A stretch of DNA of 64,000 nt from Cristatella mucedo (taxonomy: Eukaryota; Bryozoa; Phylactolaemata; Cristatellidae): contig WPIO01000009.1 in the NCBI GenBank assembly GCA_009760855.2, positions 617,501 through 681,500 of the forward strand, written 5' to 3'. Below the pieces are notes generated by a model, which had not been told where the DNA came from, searched no databases, and worked only from the letters and a program-made list of their open reading frames with translations. This document shows, piece by piece, positions 1-35,879 of the stretch. The position numbers were made by a program, and so were the translations under genes. Position 1 is the stretch's first letter, and each line of letters starts with the position of its first letter.

Positions 1-2511
1 TGAAGATAAGAGAATCAAAGAGGTCGTAAAGAAGCACAGCCAATTCATTGGGTATCCCATTAAGCTGTTGGTGGAGAAAGAGCGCGACAAGGAAGTCGAC
101 GACGAAGCCGAAACCGAGGAGAAAGAAGAGAAAGCCGATGTGAGTCTTCGATGATTCGTTTGGCTCGTTAGCAATTTCCGAGCTTTTGACGAACGAGCCT
201 TAATAGTTTGATTTTCTGTTGAGCAGGACGAGGAGAAGCCTAAAGTTGAAGACCTTGACGAGTCAGATGACGAGGGCAAGGACAAAAAGGACAAGAAGAA
301 GAAGAAAATCAAGGAGAAATACACCGAGGATGAGGAATTGAACAAGACAAAGCCCCTGTGGACCCGCAATCCTGACGATATCAAGCAAGAAGAATATGGC
401 GAGTTCTACAAGTCGCTGACCAATGACTGGGAAGATCACTTGGCTGTCAAGGTAAGCTGTCGGTGAAGTAGCTCGTTGCTCTCTTATGTCTAGCTATTGC
501 AGCCGTAGGTGGTAGCGATACTATGGCCTGTTTCGTTTTACAGCATTTCTCAGTGGAAGGACAGCTGGAATTCAGAGCTCTCCTGTTTGTTCCGAAGCGA
601 GCACCTTTCGATTTGTTCGAAAACAAGAAAAAGAAAAACAATATCAAGTTGTACGTTCGTCGAGTTTTTATCATGGACAACTGTGAAGATCTTATCCCCG
701 AGTACCTCAGTAAGAATCTTACTTTTTATACCTAAACTTGGCTTATAAAGAATCCAATGAAATACTTAATATTCATGATTACCCTTTCCAGACTTTGTCA
801 AGGGCGTTGTTGATTCAGAAGACCTGCCTCTTAACATTTCTCGTGAGATGCTTCAGCAAAGCAAGATTCTCAAGGTTATCAGAAAGAATCTGGTAAAAAA
901 ATGCATGGAACTTTTTGACGATATTGCTGAGGACAAGGACAACTTTAAGAAGTTCTATGAGCAGTTTAGCAAGAACCTCAAGGTTAGTCAAAGCTGCTTA
1001 TAAATACGAATTTGAAGTTCCTCTAGTTTTACTGTTGACTAAAGCTACATACAAAACTTCCAATTTTAGCTTGGCATCCATGAAGACAGTACAAACAGAA
1101 AGAAACTGGCCGACTACTTGAGGTACTACTCCAGTGTGACGGGCGATGAACTGACTTCCTTCAAGGAATATGTTTCACGAATGAAAGAGAACCAGAAAGA
1201 AATCTACTACATCACCGGTAAGAATTAGCCTACGGCTTACTAAATTTGTGTAACAGTGATTATCCATTAACTAGACCTTCGAAGTTCACTGAACGAGTGA
1301 TGTCTTCTAATAGATATGAGTAGTCAAATTAATTAATTTTTTTTAGTTGGCATGTTTAAAATAAATGGTAATGTCGAGTGCTTCGTATTCCAGGTGAAAG
1401 CAAAGAAGTCGTAGCTAACTCGGCTTTCGTTGAGAGGGTGAGGAAGCGGGGATACGAAGTGCTTTACATGGTCGATCCGATTGACGAATACTCAGTCCAG
1501 CAGCTGAAGGAATATGAGGGCAAGAACTTGGTCTGTGTCACCAAGGAAGGTCTTCAGCTTCCCGAGGATGAAGAGGAGAAGAAGAAATTTGAAGAGGTCA
1601 AGGCGAAGTTTGAAGGTCTCAGCAAAGTTATGAAAGAAATCCTGGACAAAAAAGTCGAAAAGGTATGTATAGGCTAATTGCAGGGTCCCACACTTACTAA
1701 GGTGAATATGATGAACGTTTTTCCCCAGCGTATCGATAAATGACGATATCAATGCTAATAAGCCAAACCAAATCTGATGCATAACTATCATCATGCTGTT
1801 ATAAGTGTCAGCTGTTGCATCGCTTTAATAAGGCATAATTTTGCAGGTCGTCGTCTCCAACCGAATGGTATCTTCACCGTGTTGTATCGTAACAAGCCAG
1901 TACGGTTGGTCTGCCAATATGGAGCGAATTATGAAAGCGCAAGCACTTAGAGACACTGGAGCAATGGGCTACATGGCTGCCAAGAAACATCTGGAGATCA
2001 ACCCGGATCATGCCATCATTAAGACACTAAAAGAGAAAGTGGACACAGACAAGAATGATAAGTCGGTGAAAGATCTGGTGATGCTCCTTTTTGAAACTTC
2101 ACTGATGGCCTCAGGATTCAGCCTCGAAGATCCTCAGCTGCACGCCTCGCGAATTCACCGCATGATCTGCCTTGGTCTTGGTGAGTGTTTAGCTATTCTC
2201 ATAGTCGTGTTTCGAGCAACTTGCTGCTTTATCTGAAGCTAAGTCAGTGATGAACAACTTTTCCATCATTCGCGGTTTCCAACTCGAAACGCCTCGTGGC
2301 AGTTTATGTGGGCACAACTTCCTTGGATGTCTGAGACTTATCCCTACTTTTCACGAGAGGCGATATGTGTGAATTGTGGCTTAATGAGGAACAATTGGTT
2401 GTAGGAATTGACGACGAAGAGCCACCGGCAGAACCGAGTGCTGCTGCTGCCGAAGAAATGCCTAAGCTTGAGGAAGACGCCGAGGCATCGAAGATGGAAG
2501 AGGTTGATTGA
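1..2511 (+). CDS. HSP90: Cytosolic heat shock protein 90, 5'-partial, 8 exons in window
   Basis: Cytosolic HSP90 is an ATP-dependent dimeric chaperone. Exons read: 1-139, 227-451, 544-709, 792-982, 1070-1217, 1394-1662, 1847-2180, 2405-2511. All introns are GT-AG and phases join to give 525 residues plus stop. Seen: the end of the N-terminal domain ([11 protein letters not shown]), an acidic/lysine linker, the middle domain ([24 protein letters not shown], whose Arg is the ATP-contacting residue in the family), the C-terminal dimerisation domain ([18 protein letters not shown]) and the terminal MEEVD that binds TPR co-chaperones in cytosolic HSP90. MEEVD and the lack of a KDEL end exclude the ER and mitochondrial paralogs. 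About 200 N-terminal residues, including the ATP pocket, lie left of the window. Introns are only about 80-225 bp, unlike the repeat-filled introns of the other genes. Confidence 0.97.
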
Positions 2512-2596
2512 AGATTTATACGAATTAGTGATATGTAAATGTACATAAGCTTGTTATAATATTAATGCTCAATGCCTGTTTTAAGGATTATACTTA

Positions 2597-2602
2597 AATA
2601 AA
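2597..2602 (+). terminator. HSP90 polyadenylation signal AATAAA
   Basis: A canonical AATAAA lies 86 nt after the HSP90 stop codon in an AT-rich 3' UTR, followed by a T-rich stretch. It is the first such hexamer after the stop. Confidence 0.75.
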
Positions 2603-3729
2603 GTGCTAGTGTTTTTTACTGGTCAAAATCACAATCATCTTGTGGTGTTAGCAACCTTGTACTGCCTGCGACACACTGATGCAAACAACTGCGTCAAGTA
2701 GTGCACAGCCCTCAGCTAAAAAGGCACTTATCGAGAGACCCAAGGAGTACTGCTTGTAAGAAGACAAACAAGTCATCTAGCTTAACTGATCAACTTAATT
2801 GTAAATTTTTGGCAATATAGTGTGGCATCGATTTCTCCTTTGTTCCTCCTAATTGCGTATATAATAATTCTTACTAATTGCTAGAGTATTCACTTTTCTA
2901 TCTTCAGCTTACATATCTAATACCCGACCACTGTGTCGAATCACCTGCTTTTCGGAAACAGATTCTGATACGAAACATCCTTACGAGACCGAGCTTCGTG
3001 TTCGGATGCTCCCAAAGCCTGGGACTCATTCCTGACGACTTAATTAAAACACATTCCCAGATTTGACCACATTAAAAAACCTTACGACAGCGTCTAGTGG
3101 GTCGACCTGATTCGTCCTTCATGTGCTTATTCGTACTGACCTTGCTGCCAACAGCCACTCGTGCATGCTGACAATGCATGTCACCTAACCTGGTTATTAA
3201 AGTTGCATATCATGATAGTGCTCGGCATTCGATTGCGTTTTCCTTTGCAACTAATGTAGTGCCTAGAAAGTGTTCCGAGGTCAAGTGCATATTGTAAATA
3301 ATAGCAAGCAGAACTCAGTGAAGCCGTATATCTGCGAACGACTGACAACAAAAAAAGTTACAAATGGGATTAACAGGAGCAGCAGGGTACAAAACAGGAG
3401 TACGGCAGTCGGAAACCCACATTTTTGGTAACTTCTACAGCAGGTCTGCTGAGAATTTCAATGCCTGCTTATCCAGTATTGGACCATGCATTACGGTGGA
3501 CAAGTTGGATGGGTTGCCGAGGCCTCAAAAGCCCAAGCAAAGCGAAAAGCTGAAACTGCAGTCCTGTGGATTGACCCACTTGCCTTGACCCACTGTAAAA
3601 GGCTGACTATTTGTGGCAGTATGAAGTGCTTTCCTCTTTTCGACTCGAACCTGGTAATATACCTGGTTAGTCAAAATTCGTTCTGCTGGTATTGAAATAG
3701 TACATCTTCTATGTAAGTTGGGTCAAAGC
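2603..3729. other. Intergenic spacer between convergent HSP90 and ALKBH1
   Basis: About 1.1 kb separates the two polyadenylation signals. It holds one decayed LINE 3' fragment (about 2930-3300, + strand) and no exon I could recognise; the short open frames here match no family known to me. Confidence 0.6.
2930..3300 (+). repeat. Old L2/CR1-like LINE (family A), 3' end fragment
   Basis: It matches other copies in the window: the decayed ORF2 C-terminus (GCTCCCAAAGCCTGG block), then the 3' UTR words ending near TGCCTAGAAAG. The copy is heavily mutated and lacks the (ATT)n tail. Confidence 0.65.
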
Positions 3730-3735
3730 TTTATT
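3730..3735 (-). terminator. ALKBH1 polyadenylation signal AATAAA
   Basis: TTTATT on the + strand is AATAAA on the ALKBH1 strand, 53 nt beyond its stop codon. Confidence 0.7.
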
Positions 3736-3787
3736 TAGTAGCACGAACGAGTTCGACTTTTTTGGATGCCCACGTGCTCACACGAGC

Positions 3788-17702
<13,915 letters not shown>

Positions 17703-17756
17703 TTTCAAGTCAGGCCAGCGATCGCCCAAGTTCGGACAGGTCTACTCCAACGGCTG

Positions 17757-18056
17757 TCAGCAGGGACCAGCTGGCATACTCTGTCGAACCGAAGGCGCAC
17801 ACCACGACAGAGCACCAACCAAACTTCTCCTCCCGCGTCCAAAGAGCGTCGCTGGCGTACCCTCACCGCTACCTTTCTGCTGGTCCAACCCTTTAGCTCT
17901 TCCTAATTCCGCCCTACCATTTTTCTTCCTGCCTTTTATCTTCCTATAAGTTTTAAGACGCTCGAGCGTGAGGCGGTAGGGGATCACAGACTTCCTACAT
18001 TCATCATACAACCTCCAGCTGAAGAGGCGTTTTGTGAAATGAGCTTGGATTTGCAC
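17757..18056 (-). CDS. Unrecognised Arg/Lys-rich open frame upstream of ALKBH1
   Basis: A 99-residue open frame starting just 5' of ALKBH1 exon 1 on the same strand (LFSWRLYDECRKSVIPYRL, then a Lys/Arg-rich stretch). I recognise no family. It could be a chance frame in the ALKBH1 promoter/5' UTR, an upstream ORF, or an exon of an unseen gene. No splice or Kozak evidence decides this. Confidence 0.2.
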   Translation of the reverse strand: MQIQAHFTKRLFSWRLYDECRKSVIPYRLTLERLKTYRKIKGRKKNGRAELGRAKGLDQQKGSGEGTPATLFGRGRRSLVGALSWCAPSVRQSMPAGPC

Positions 18057-18246
18057 TCATTCGGTCGCAGAAAATTACCCTAAAGCTACAGCTACAGCGT
18101 TGACGTACCTGTAAATCTATTCATGGCGCCGTGGATGCTGCTATGGACACTCTGCGTATACGAAGAAAAAGACAGTCTTAACATATTGCTGGTAGGATAA
18201 CTTGTTTGTAAATATATGTACGGTATTTATAGTATATTTTATATAA

Positions 18247-18385
18247 AGTTTCGTGATAGGCTTTAGGTTTAGGGTCAACGGCTTAGGATTTCAGTTTTAG
18301 TGCTTAGGGTTTGATGATTTTTAGGGTTCATGGTTTAGGGTTTGCGGTTAGCTGCTTAGGGTTTACTGTTTACGGTCTAGGGATT
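18247..18385 (+). repeat. Degenerate TTTAGGG/TTAGGG-like tract
   Basis: About 140 bp with repeated GGTTTAGGGT, GCTTAGGGTTT and TTTAGGGTTC words at irregular spacing. It resembles interstitial telomere-like sequence but is not a regular array. Confidence 0.6.
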
Positions 18386-18714
18386 ACGGCCGCTGGCTAG
18401 CATGTTTAACTGGCTGCTATGGACTCTATGACCGTAGGAGAAATCGCGTTTTTTGAGATATGCGTTGGTGTATTAACTGAATGGCTGGCGTTACAAACAA
18501 TAGCGACGCATTTCAGCTGCGGCAATTATTGTTTCACGAAATTATATTGTATTTTGTCAGTCGGTGCTTAGATTATCTCAAACACGGGCTGCCGCTGACC
18601 GACTCGATCAACGCCGCTGCGACAGTGCCACCCGTTTTCATCCTAGTGGGTCCTGCGAGATATTTCTGATTGGTCATAAGGTTATCATTTCCGTAAGCCC
18701 TGGCCAATTTAATT

Positions 18715-19540
18715 TGATGTAATAAATATCTGTCTATAACTCCTCAAAGCCACAAAGATGAAGTGGGTGTTATGTAGAAGAGTTTTCAACTGCACATTGA
18801 AAGCCTAAGCGCTCTTAGGTACTCATGCGATTGCCAATAGAATTCATCTCACGCAAGAAAGAGAAAGTGGGAAGCATAGCTGAGTCAGGAGAGCAATTGA
18901 GGTAGTGAGTAGCATGGAAGTAGCAGCTCAGGACGGCTGGAAAGGATGTGACGCAGTCGGCAGCAGGAGAGTAGATGTCGTTGTGTAAGAATTGTAGAAG
19001 TGAGTTCCACAGTCTATTACCTGCAGAGAAAAAGCATTTGTCGCTAAATGTCTTTAAGTAGAGGAATGGAGCAGCTAATTTATTGTTCAGAGATAACCTG
19101 AGGGCACGAGGAGACTGGAACTAGTGCAGCAGCTCAGCTAGTTGTGGAGGAGCCAAACCATGGCGGGCCATGTGGGTCAGCATAAGAACTTTACTCTGTA
19201 TCCGTTGATCAACCGGAAGCCATAGAAGCTCCTACAGCAAAGGAGACTCGTGGTTGAACCTCTGGGATTTGTTAACTAGCCTTGAAGCCATAGTCATCAC
19301 CAGCTGCCATGGCCAAGTGGCTTTTTTTCGGTAGCCCAGCCAAGTGGAATTGCAATAATATAACCGAAACAGAGCTAGGGAGCTATTTAATTTCTTTTTC
19401 AAGCCACCGCGATAGACAGGCCCTAATCATAGATGGGGATAGGCGGTGATGTCCACACGTGGAGGCATTATTCTTACTGACACTTTCAAAATTTAGGGAT
19501 GTGGTTAAGACGACATCCCTAAATTCCGAGCACACTGCGA
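18715..19540 (-). repeat. LINE family B, 3' end, antisense
   Basis: Second LINE family, recognised by CTGTAACTCCACAAAGCC at its 3' end, CGCAACAAAGAGAAAGTGGG and the GTCGGCAGCAGGAGAGTAG block, shared with copies at 21.7, 25.6, 35.9, 42.4 and 50.4 kb. The inner part encodes a decayed reverse-transcriptase C-terminal segment. Confidence 0.8.
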
Positions 19541-19542
19541 CG

Positions 19543-19640
19543 GCGGTCGCACAGCGGCGGTCGCACAGCGACGGCGGTCGCACAGCGACGGCGGTCGCAC
19601 AGCGGCGGTCGCACAGCGACGGCGGTCGCACAGCGACGGC
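19543..19640 (+). repeat. GC-rich minisatellite, 12- and 15-bp units
   Basis: About seven tandem units of GCGGTCGCACAGC with or without an extra GAC. Both strands stay open through it, giving spurious repetitive proteins. Confidence 0.9.
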
Positions 19641-19764
19641 GGACCCCCTACAAGAAGAAGAAGAAGAAAGTCGTCCAGTCACGGGATCTCTGCCTCGGGG
19701 CGGAAATCCTATGAGCAGCAGCTCTGTGCTATCATCGTTCAGTTTAAGGAAATTTTCCGACATC

Positions 19765-19892
19765 CAAGCTGGTCTGGTCCAGCGGTTAAAGTGCTCGCCC
19801 CGACCGAGGTCTGGCCGAGGTCGTGGGCTCGAGCCCCGAGGCACATGTGAAGCGCCTGAATAGTGATTAAGTTCTCTTGGAGCGCTATACAA
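19765..19892 (+). repeat. tRNA-derived SINE, family 2, with LINE-like 3' hairpin
   Basis: The head is strongly tRNA-like: CTGGTCCAGCGGTTAAAGTG (box A) and GTGGGCTCGAGCCCC (box B region). The 3' part reads AAGCGCCTGAATAGTG then TTCTCTTGGAGCGCTATAC, the same stem-loop as the LINE A 3' end. Confidence 0.85.
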
Positions 19893-19939
19893 ATGAACTA
19901 TATCTTAAGATCGAATGTCTGCAAGACGAGCATTCAGTT

Positions 19940-20129
19940 TGTAACCACATTTGCATGCTGACCATGTGCATGTCACCCTAACCATATTATTCATTTCGTT
20001 TGTTTTTGAAGCATGACTTTACTTACCATTCAATTGCATTTCACTTTACAGCAAATGTAAAGCGCCGAGAGAGAGAGATTAAGTTCTCTGAGGGCGCTTT
20101 ATCAAGTGAATTATTATTATTATTATTTG
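19940..20129 (+). repeat. LINE family A, 3' UTR and tail
   Basis: From ACCACATTTGCATGCTGACC through GCAAATGTAAAGCGCC and the hairpin to a TTATTATTATTATT tail. No ORF2 sequence remains. Confidence 0.85.
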
Positions 20130-20339
20130 TAACCGAAATTAGGTAGGGGTCTCGGCTATTTCTGTGGCAAACGACGTAGCCAGCTTTTCCACTGAGAGAG
20201 GACACTATCGGACCGGATCAATCTTGAAGGTGGCAGCAATCCACACAAACACCAACAAAGACAACATTGGTACTACATTGGCTTCAGTAGCGCGGTATAT
20301 CTCGGCTCGCCGATGGCTCTGGCTCGCGGTGGGGACTAT

Positions 20340-20485
20340 GAACAACACGGTTGGGCTCTGTGGTTAAGGTGCTCGCCTCTAACCAAGGTCACGGTGAATA
20401 CATGTAATGACCGAGGTCGTGGCCTCGAGCCCCGTGGCACATGTTAAGCGTGTGAGTAGAGATTAAGTTCTCTCAAAGTGCTAGG
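20340..20485 (+). repeat. tRNA-derived SINE, family 2, with internal duplication
   Basis: Head CTGTGGTTAAGGTGCTCGCC, box-B region GTGGCCTCGAGCCCCG, tail AGAGATTAAGTTCTCTC. A short segment holding ACCAAGGTCACGGTG is inserted between boxes A and B compared with the 19.8 kb copy. Confidence 0.75.
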
Positions 20486-20789
20486 CGTGACGTCGAGCGT
20501 GCTTATCTCCAGCCACGCTCAGACAGTGGGTCCTCGTGGCCATCTGTGGGTGGCCGCATTGTCGACGAACGCCAGCCACGCATACGGATGCTTTGCAGAG
20601 TGTCACGAGAGCGAGAGATTCCACGTCGCGATGGATGACTGCCTGGTCCCCTCAAAAGCCAAAATTAAGAGGCGTCGTCATACATCCGGGCAAGCCCAGA
20701 GGTCAGGCCTTGGCCTAGCCGGCGGCCCTCATCGTATTGAAGCTGTCCCAGCTAACCGAACCTCGCCTGGGTACAAGTTTATTAGTCGC

Positions 20790-21690
20790 TGAAACAGATT
20801 CCGATGGTTTAAACGACAAATACAGCTGAGTATCGTTCGTATAGGAATGATGGCCAATGCTATAGGCCATAATCACTTTCCCAGAAGTTTAGTGTGAATG
20901 GAGAACAGCAAACGATCAAGAACGGACCATTGTGTGACTCCACAGGTAACTATTCTGTTGGAAGAGACCTTACCTGCACACGAAACAGATTGAACAAGAT
21001 CGAGGTTGAAACCACGCCAAGGCTTCGTCTGCCAGAACTGCAGTTGTTCCAAATCGTTCAAGTCGGATATACTAGCTGATTTAACAGCTTCTTTTTATAT
21101 AGCGACAGAAGATCTCTTAAGGCTATCACCACCGCTTGCAGTGGAAATAAAGGATCTCCCACCGCAGGATTCGAACCGACGGCCTCGGGACAGAGGTCAT
21201 GAAAAGCAACCGCCTCACCTAGTCAGGTATCACGGCTCACCGATATCTTGATCCATAGCATCGAAGGCAGCTCATAGATCTAGCAGCGCTAGTGCAGTGA
21301 CATTTCCCTCATCGTTGCTGCATAGGATGTCGTTGGTTACATAAAGGGGAGCAGTTTCAGTGAAGTGCTGCCGCTTGAACCCCAATTGAAGTTTTTCTGA
21401 AAAATCATTATTCTGAATACGGGCTACTAGCTGCTTAGCGAAATTTCTTTCAAGAATATTTGACAAAAAATAAAGAAGGGAAATGTGTGATAGCTTGCAA
21501 GGACCTCAGTATCTAATTCAGGAATTTTAAGTATCAGTCTAACGATGGCCGTTCTGAACGACTTGGGTACAACCCCTTTTTCCAGAGAATCATTACAATT
21601 CTGGGTTATGGCTGGGCTAAGTTTGTCTGCCACTGAAGACCACACAGATGATGATATAGGTTCTTCAGGAGGTGGACGAAGTCTTTTTGC
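20790..21690 (-). mobile_element. LINE reverse-transcriptase fragment, antisense, split by a SINE
   Basis: Readable RT pieces in order on the - strand: DKLSPAITQNCNDSLEKGVVP near 21630, SNILERNFAKQLVARIQ with KLQLGFKRQHFTET near 21460-21350, then VTQWSVLDRLLFSIHTKLL near 20940 (equivalent of the VPQGSVLGPLLF motif). A family 1 SINE interrupts it at 21071-21241. Frames are broken. Confidence 0.8.
21071..21241 (-). mobile_element. SINE family 1 nested in a LINE, with target duplication
   Basis: - strand copy from CGTGATACCTGACTAGG through box B (GGTTCGAATCCTG) to AATCAGCTAGT. Direct repeats of GATAT flank it (21066-21070 and 21242-21246), and LINE RT sequence continues on both sides. Confidence 0.82.
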
Positions 21691-21714
21691 AAGACCTTAT
21701 TACTGAGTTATATC

Positions 21715-22145
21715 GCGTGTGATGTAATGTATCTCTGTCTGTAACTCCATAAAGCCATAAAGAATATGTGGGTGTTACACAGGAGAGTTTTGTATAGCGC
21801 ACTCACAGCCTAAGCGGCTTTCGGTACGCATTCGGTAGCCAATAGACTTCGTCTCACGCAACAAAGAGAAAGTGGGAAGCATAGCAGAGTCAGTGAGTAG
21901 CATGGAAGTAGTAGCTCAAAACCGTTGAAAAGGATGAGCCACAGTCGGCAGCAGGAGAGTAGTTGTCGTTTCGTAAGAATTGTGGAAGCGAGTTTCACAG
22001 TCTAGAACCTGCAGAGCTAAAGCTTCTGTCGCCAACGGTCTTTAAGCGGAGAAATGGAACAGCTAATTTATTGTCCACACAGGACCTGAGGGCACGAGGA
22101 GGTTGAAACTGGAGCAGCAGTTTGATTGACTTGGTTCTAGTAAAT
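21715..22145 (-). repeat. LINE family B, 3' end, antisense
   Basis: Same consensus words as the 18.7 kb copy (CTGTAACTCCATAAAGCC, CGCAACAAAGAGAAAGTGGG, AGTAGCATGGAAGTAG). It is truncated at about 22145. Confidence 0.8.
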
Positions 22146-22417
22146 TACGTCAGAAGGAATGTTATTTCATCTCTTGCAATATCTTTGATTAATTACCTAC
22201 CGTGCAGTTTAGTAAGGAATGACACATATTTTTTTTTCAAAATCTCCATTTGTCGTTTGCCTTAGATGGAGCCTGACGCCATCAGCATAAGCCTCCCAAG
22301 ATGCATATGCGAATGGTCACGTGTCGCTCAAACCGAATTCGGGCTCGAACTAGTCCTTGAGTTTACCAGGAGTGGGCATCAAATTTAAATTAAAATTAAT
22401 TATTTTATGTAATTTGC

Positions 22418-22666
22418 TTAATTTGTAAGCAATAGAAAACTATCGGAGGGCAGCTTATTGAGAGGCTCAGCCGCCAACGCAAGACCGTAGACATGCAAAG
22501 GCCCGTGAAGGCTGGCTACACGGCTGCTATTCCTTAAGCCGATTCCGAAGGGCTGTAAGCTTTCAGCATTCATTCCATAATTGGCTCCCCCGCCACCCAT
22601 TTTCAAGACGGAGAGAATTCCTTCTTTTGACAGAACCTTCACAGTTAGATTTTTGGAACCACGGCA
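22418..22666 (-). CDS. Candidate last exon of the PLB1-like gene
   Basis: An open frame of 82 codons plus stop begins at a good acceptor (CTTATTTCTTTCAG) in phase 0, which fits the phase-0 donor of PLB exon 10 at 23071. It would add a Gly/Leu-rich tail (MGGGGANYGM). I find no resemblance to the usual C-terminal tail of phospholipase B proteins, so the join rests on phase, acceptor and distance only. Confidence 0.3.
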   Translation of the reverse strand, partial: CRGSKNLTVKVLSKEGILSVLKMGGGGANYGMNAESLQPFGIGLRNSSRVASLHGPLHVYGLALAAEPLNKLPSDSFLLLTN

Positions 22667-23070
22667 CTGAAAGAAATAAGAGTGTTCTGCAGAATTTTAT
22701 TGCATCGCAAGTACATTTTAAGCCGGTGCACTGTGCAATAATCTTCCATTGTCCCTCGACGTAGCGGGTCTCCCGTAGCTACCGAAGGAGATCGAGCTGC
22801 CTGCAAACTTGAGCGTCGTCATCCGCCATGACAGACCGTGATTAATTCCGGCTAGTTGGCAGGAATCTCCCCTACAAGTAGAGTGATTCAAGCAAATTAG
22901 GTTACAGCTCGGATAAAAGCGCTTTTTCATCCTCCTCCTCGTCCTCCTGATCCGCACCCACCTCTGCAACCTTCACCTCTCTCTACTCATCATCATCCTC
23001 CTCCTCCTCCTCCTTCTTCGCGCTAGGCGGTCGCATGGTCGCACCCTGGTCAGTCGCTACGGGGTCTCAC

Positions 23071-34970
<11,900 letters not shown>

Positions 34971-35034
34971 GACTGCTGTGTACTGCTGATAGCCAGGAAG
35001 TGACTCTCTAGTCACTGCATTTTCGCCACTGACC

Positions 35035-35042
35035 TTTATATA
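35035..35042 (-). promoter_or_regulatory. TATA box of the PLB1-like gene
   Basis: TATATAAA on the gene strand, 65 nt upstream of the signal-peptide ATG at 34970, a spacing that allows a start site near 35005 and a 5' UTR of about 35 nt. It is flanked by GGCCTTTT and GGTCAG. Confidence 0.65.
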
Positions 35043-35292
35043 AAAAGGCCGCGTTATCGACTCATAGGGAGTTATCTATCGTGACCAAGCAAGAGATGAG
35101 AGCTCTTGGCAGTGGAGACGTCCGCTGAGCTCACCAATAGTAACTTGGCAGTGGCGAACGACAGGTGCCCGAGAGATAGTATTCTAAATTGAAGCTCGGC
35201 AATGTAGATAACTTCTTGTCGGTCGTCGAGGCCATTCGAGAACAAGGGTGGTCCATCTATAAAATATGACGTACAGTGTATAGATAAGCAGA

Positions 35293-35296
<4 letters not shown>

Positions 35297-35368
<72 letters not shown>
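35297..35368 (+). repeat. (GA)n microsatellite upstream of the PLB1-like promoter
   Basis: A 72-bp pure GA tract, about 255-330 bp upstream of the TATA box of the PLB1-like gene. Being next to a promoter, it may act as a GAGA-type element, but that is inference. Confidence 0.93.
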
Positions 35369-35373
<5 letters not shown>

Positions 35374-35879
35374 CAAGCTCCAGGCGAGAGAGCTCCGGCG
35401 CCTCAGTTAGGTGCGTGCAGCGCGTGCGACGTAGATAGGAGACGTACAGCATACAGGATCAATCGAGGAAAAGAGCTTCCAGAAGGTCGAGTAAACAAGT
35501 GGAGAAAACAATACTCTTGCGTAGCACATTCCTCGTTTATAGGCTTGGAAAATGCACGGCCATTTACTGACAAAAAGACCGGTAGACGAGTCTAACAATC
35601 TACGGTACTTGATTATAAAGCCGCGGAAAGCGCGTGATTCGTAGATATGACCCAAGGCCCTCAAGCCTCTTCGAAGCAATCGGAAAAGAAGAAAAATTCG
35701 GTATGCTGTCTTTCGTGTGACCGATTGCTTTATTTGGGCTCGTCTAATCCATGCTACATTTTACATGAAGCAGAGACCTTTAGCTAGCTGCTAGCAGAGC
35801 TAGCGTTCACGTATAACGTCGTTGCATAACGTCTCCTTTTTTCTTGTGTAGCCGTGATAGTCCCCACGGTTTCTTTGTA

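Larger units (their letters stand above)
17703..22417. other. Intergenic region between PLB1-like gene end and ALKBH1 start
   Basis: About 4.7 kb, nearly all repeats: a TTTAGGG-rich tract, two antisense LINE family B ends, two SINE-2 copies, a LINE A tail, and a LINE holding a nested SINE. ALKBH1 and the PLB1-like gene point the same way, so this holds the ALKBH1 promoter; no TATA box is evident close to its start codon. Confidence 0.6.

Noticed and set aside
18247-18385. A true telomere or chromosome end
   Set aside because: The units are irregular and few, and unique and repeat sequence continues on both sides.
19459-19863. A repetitive protein of 134-169 codons on both strands
   Set aside because: It is produced by the 12/15-bp GC-rich minisatellite within a dead LINE and a SINE.
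21071-21241. Functional tRNA genes at the box B motifs of the SINE copies
   Set aside because: The heads do not fold as full cloverleaves, and the same composite recurs many times with a shared non-tRNA body and tail, so they are SINEs.
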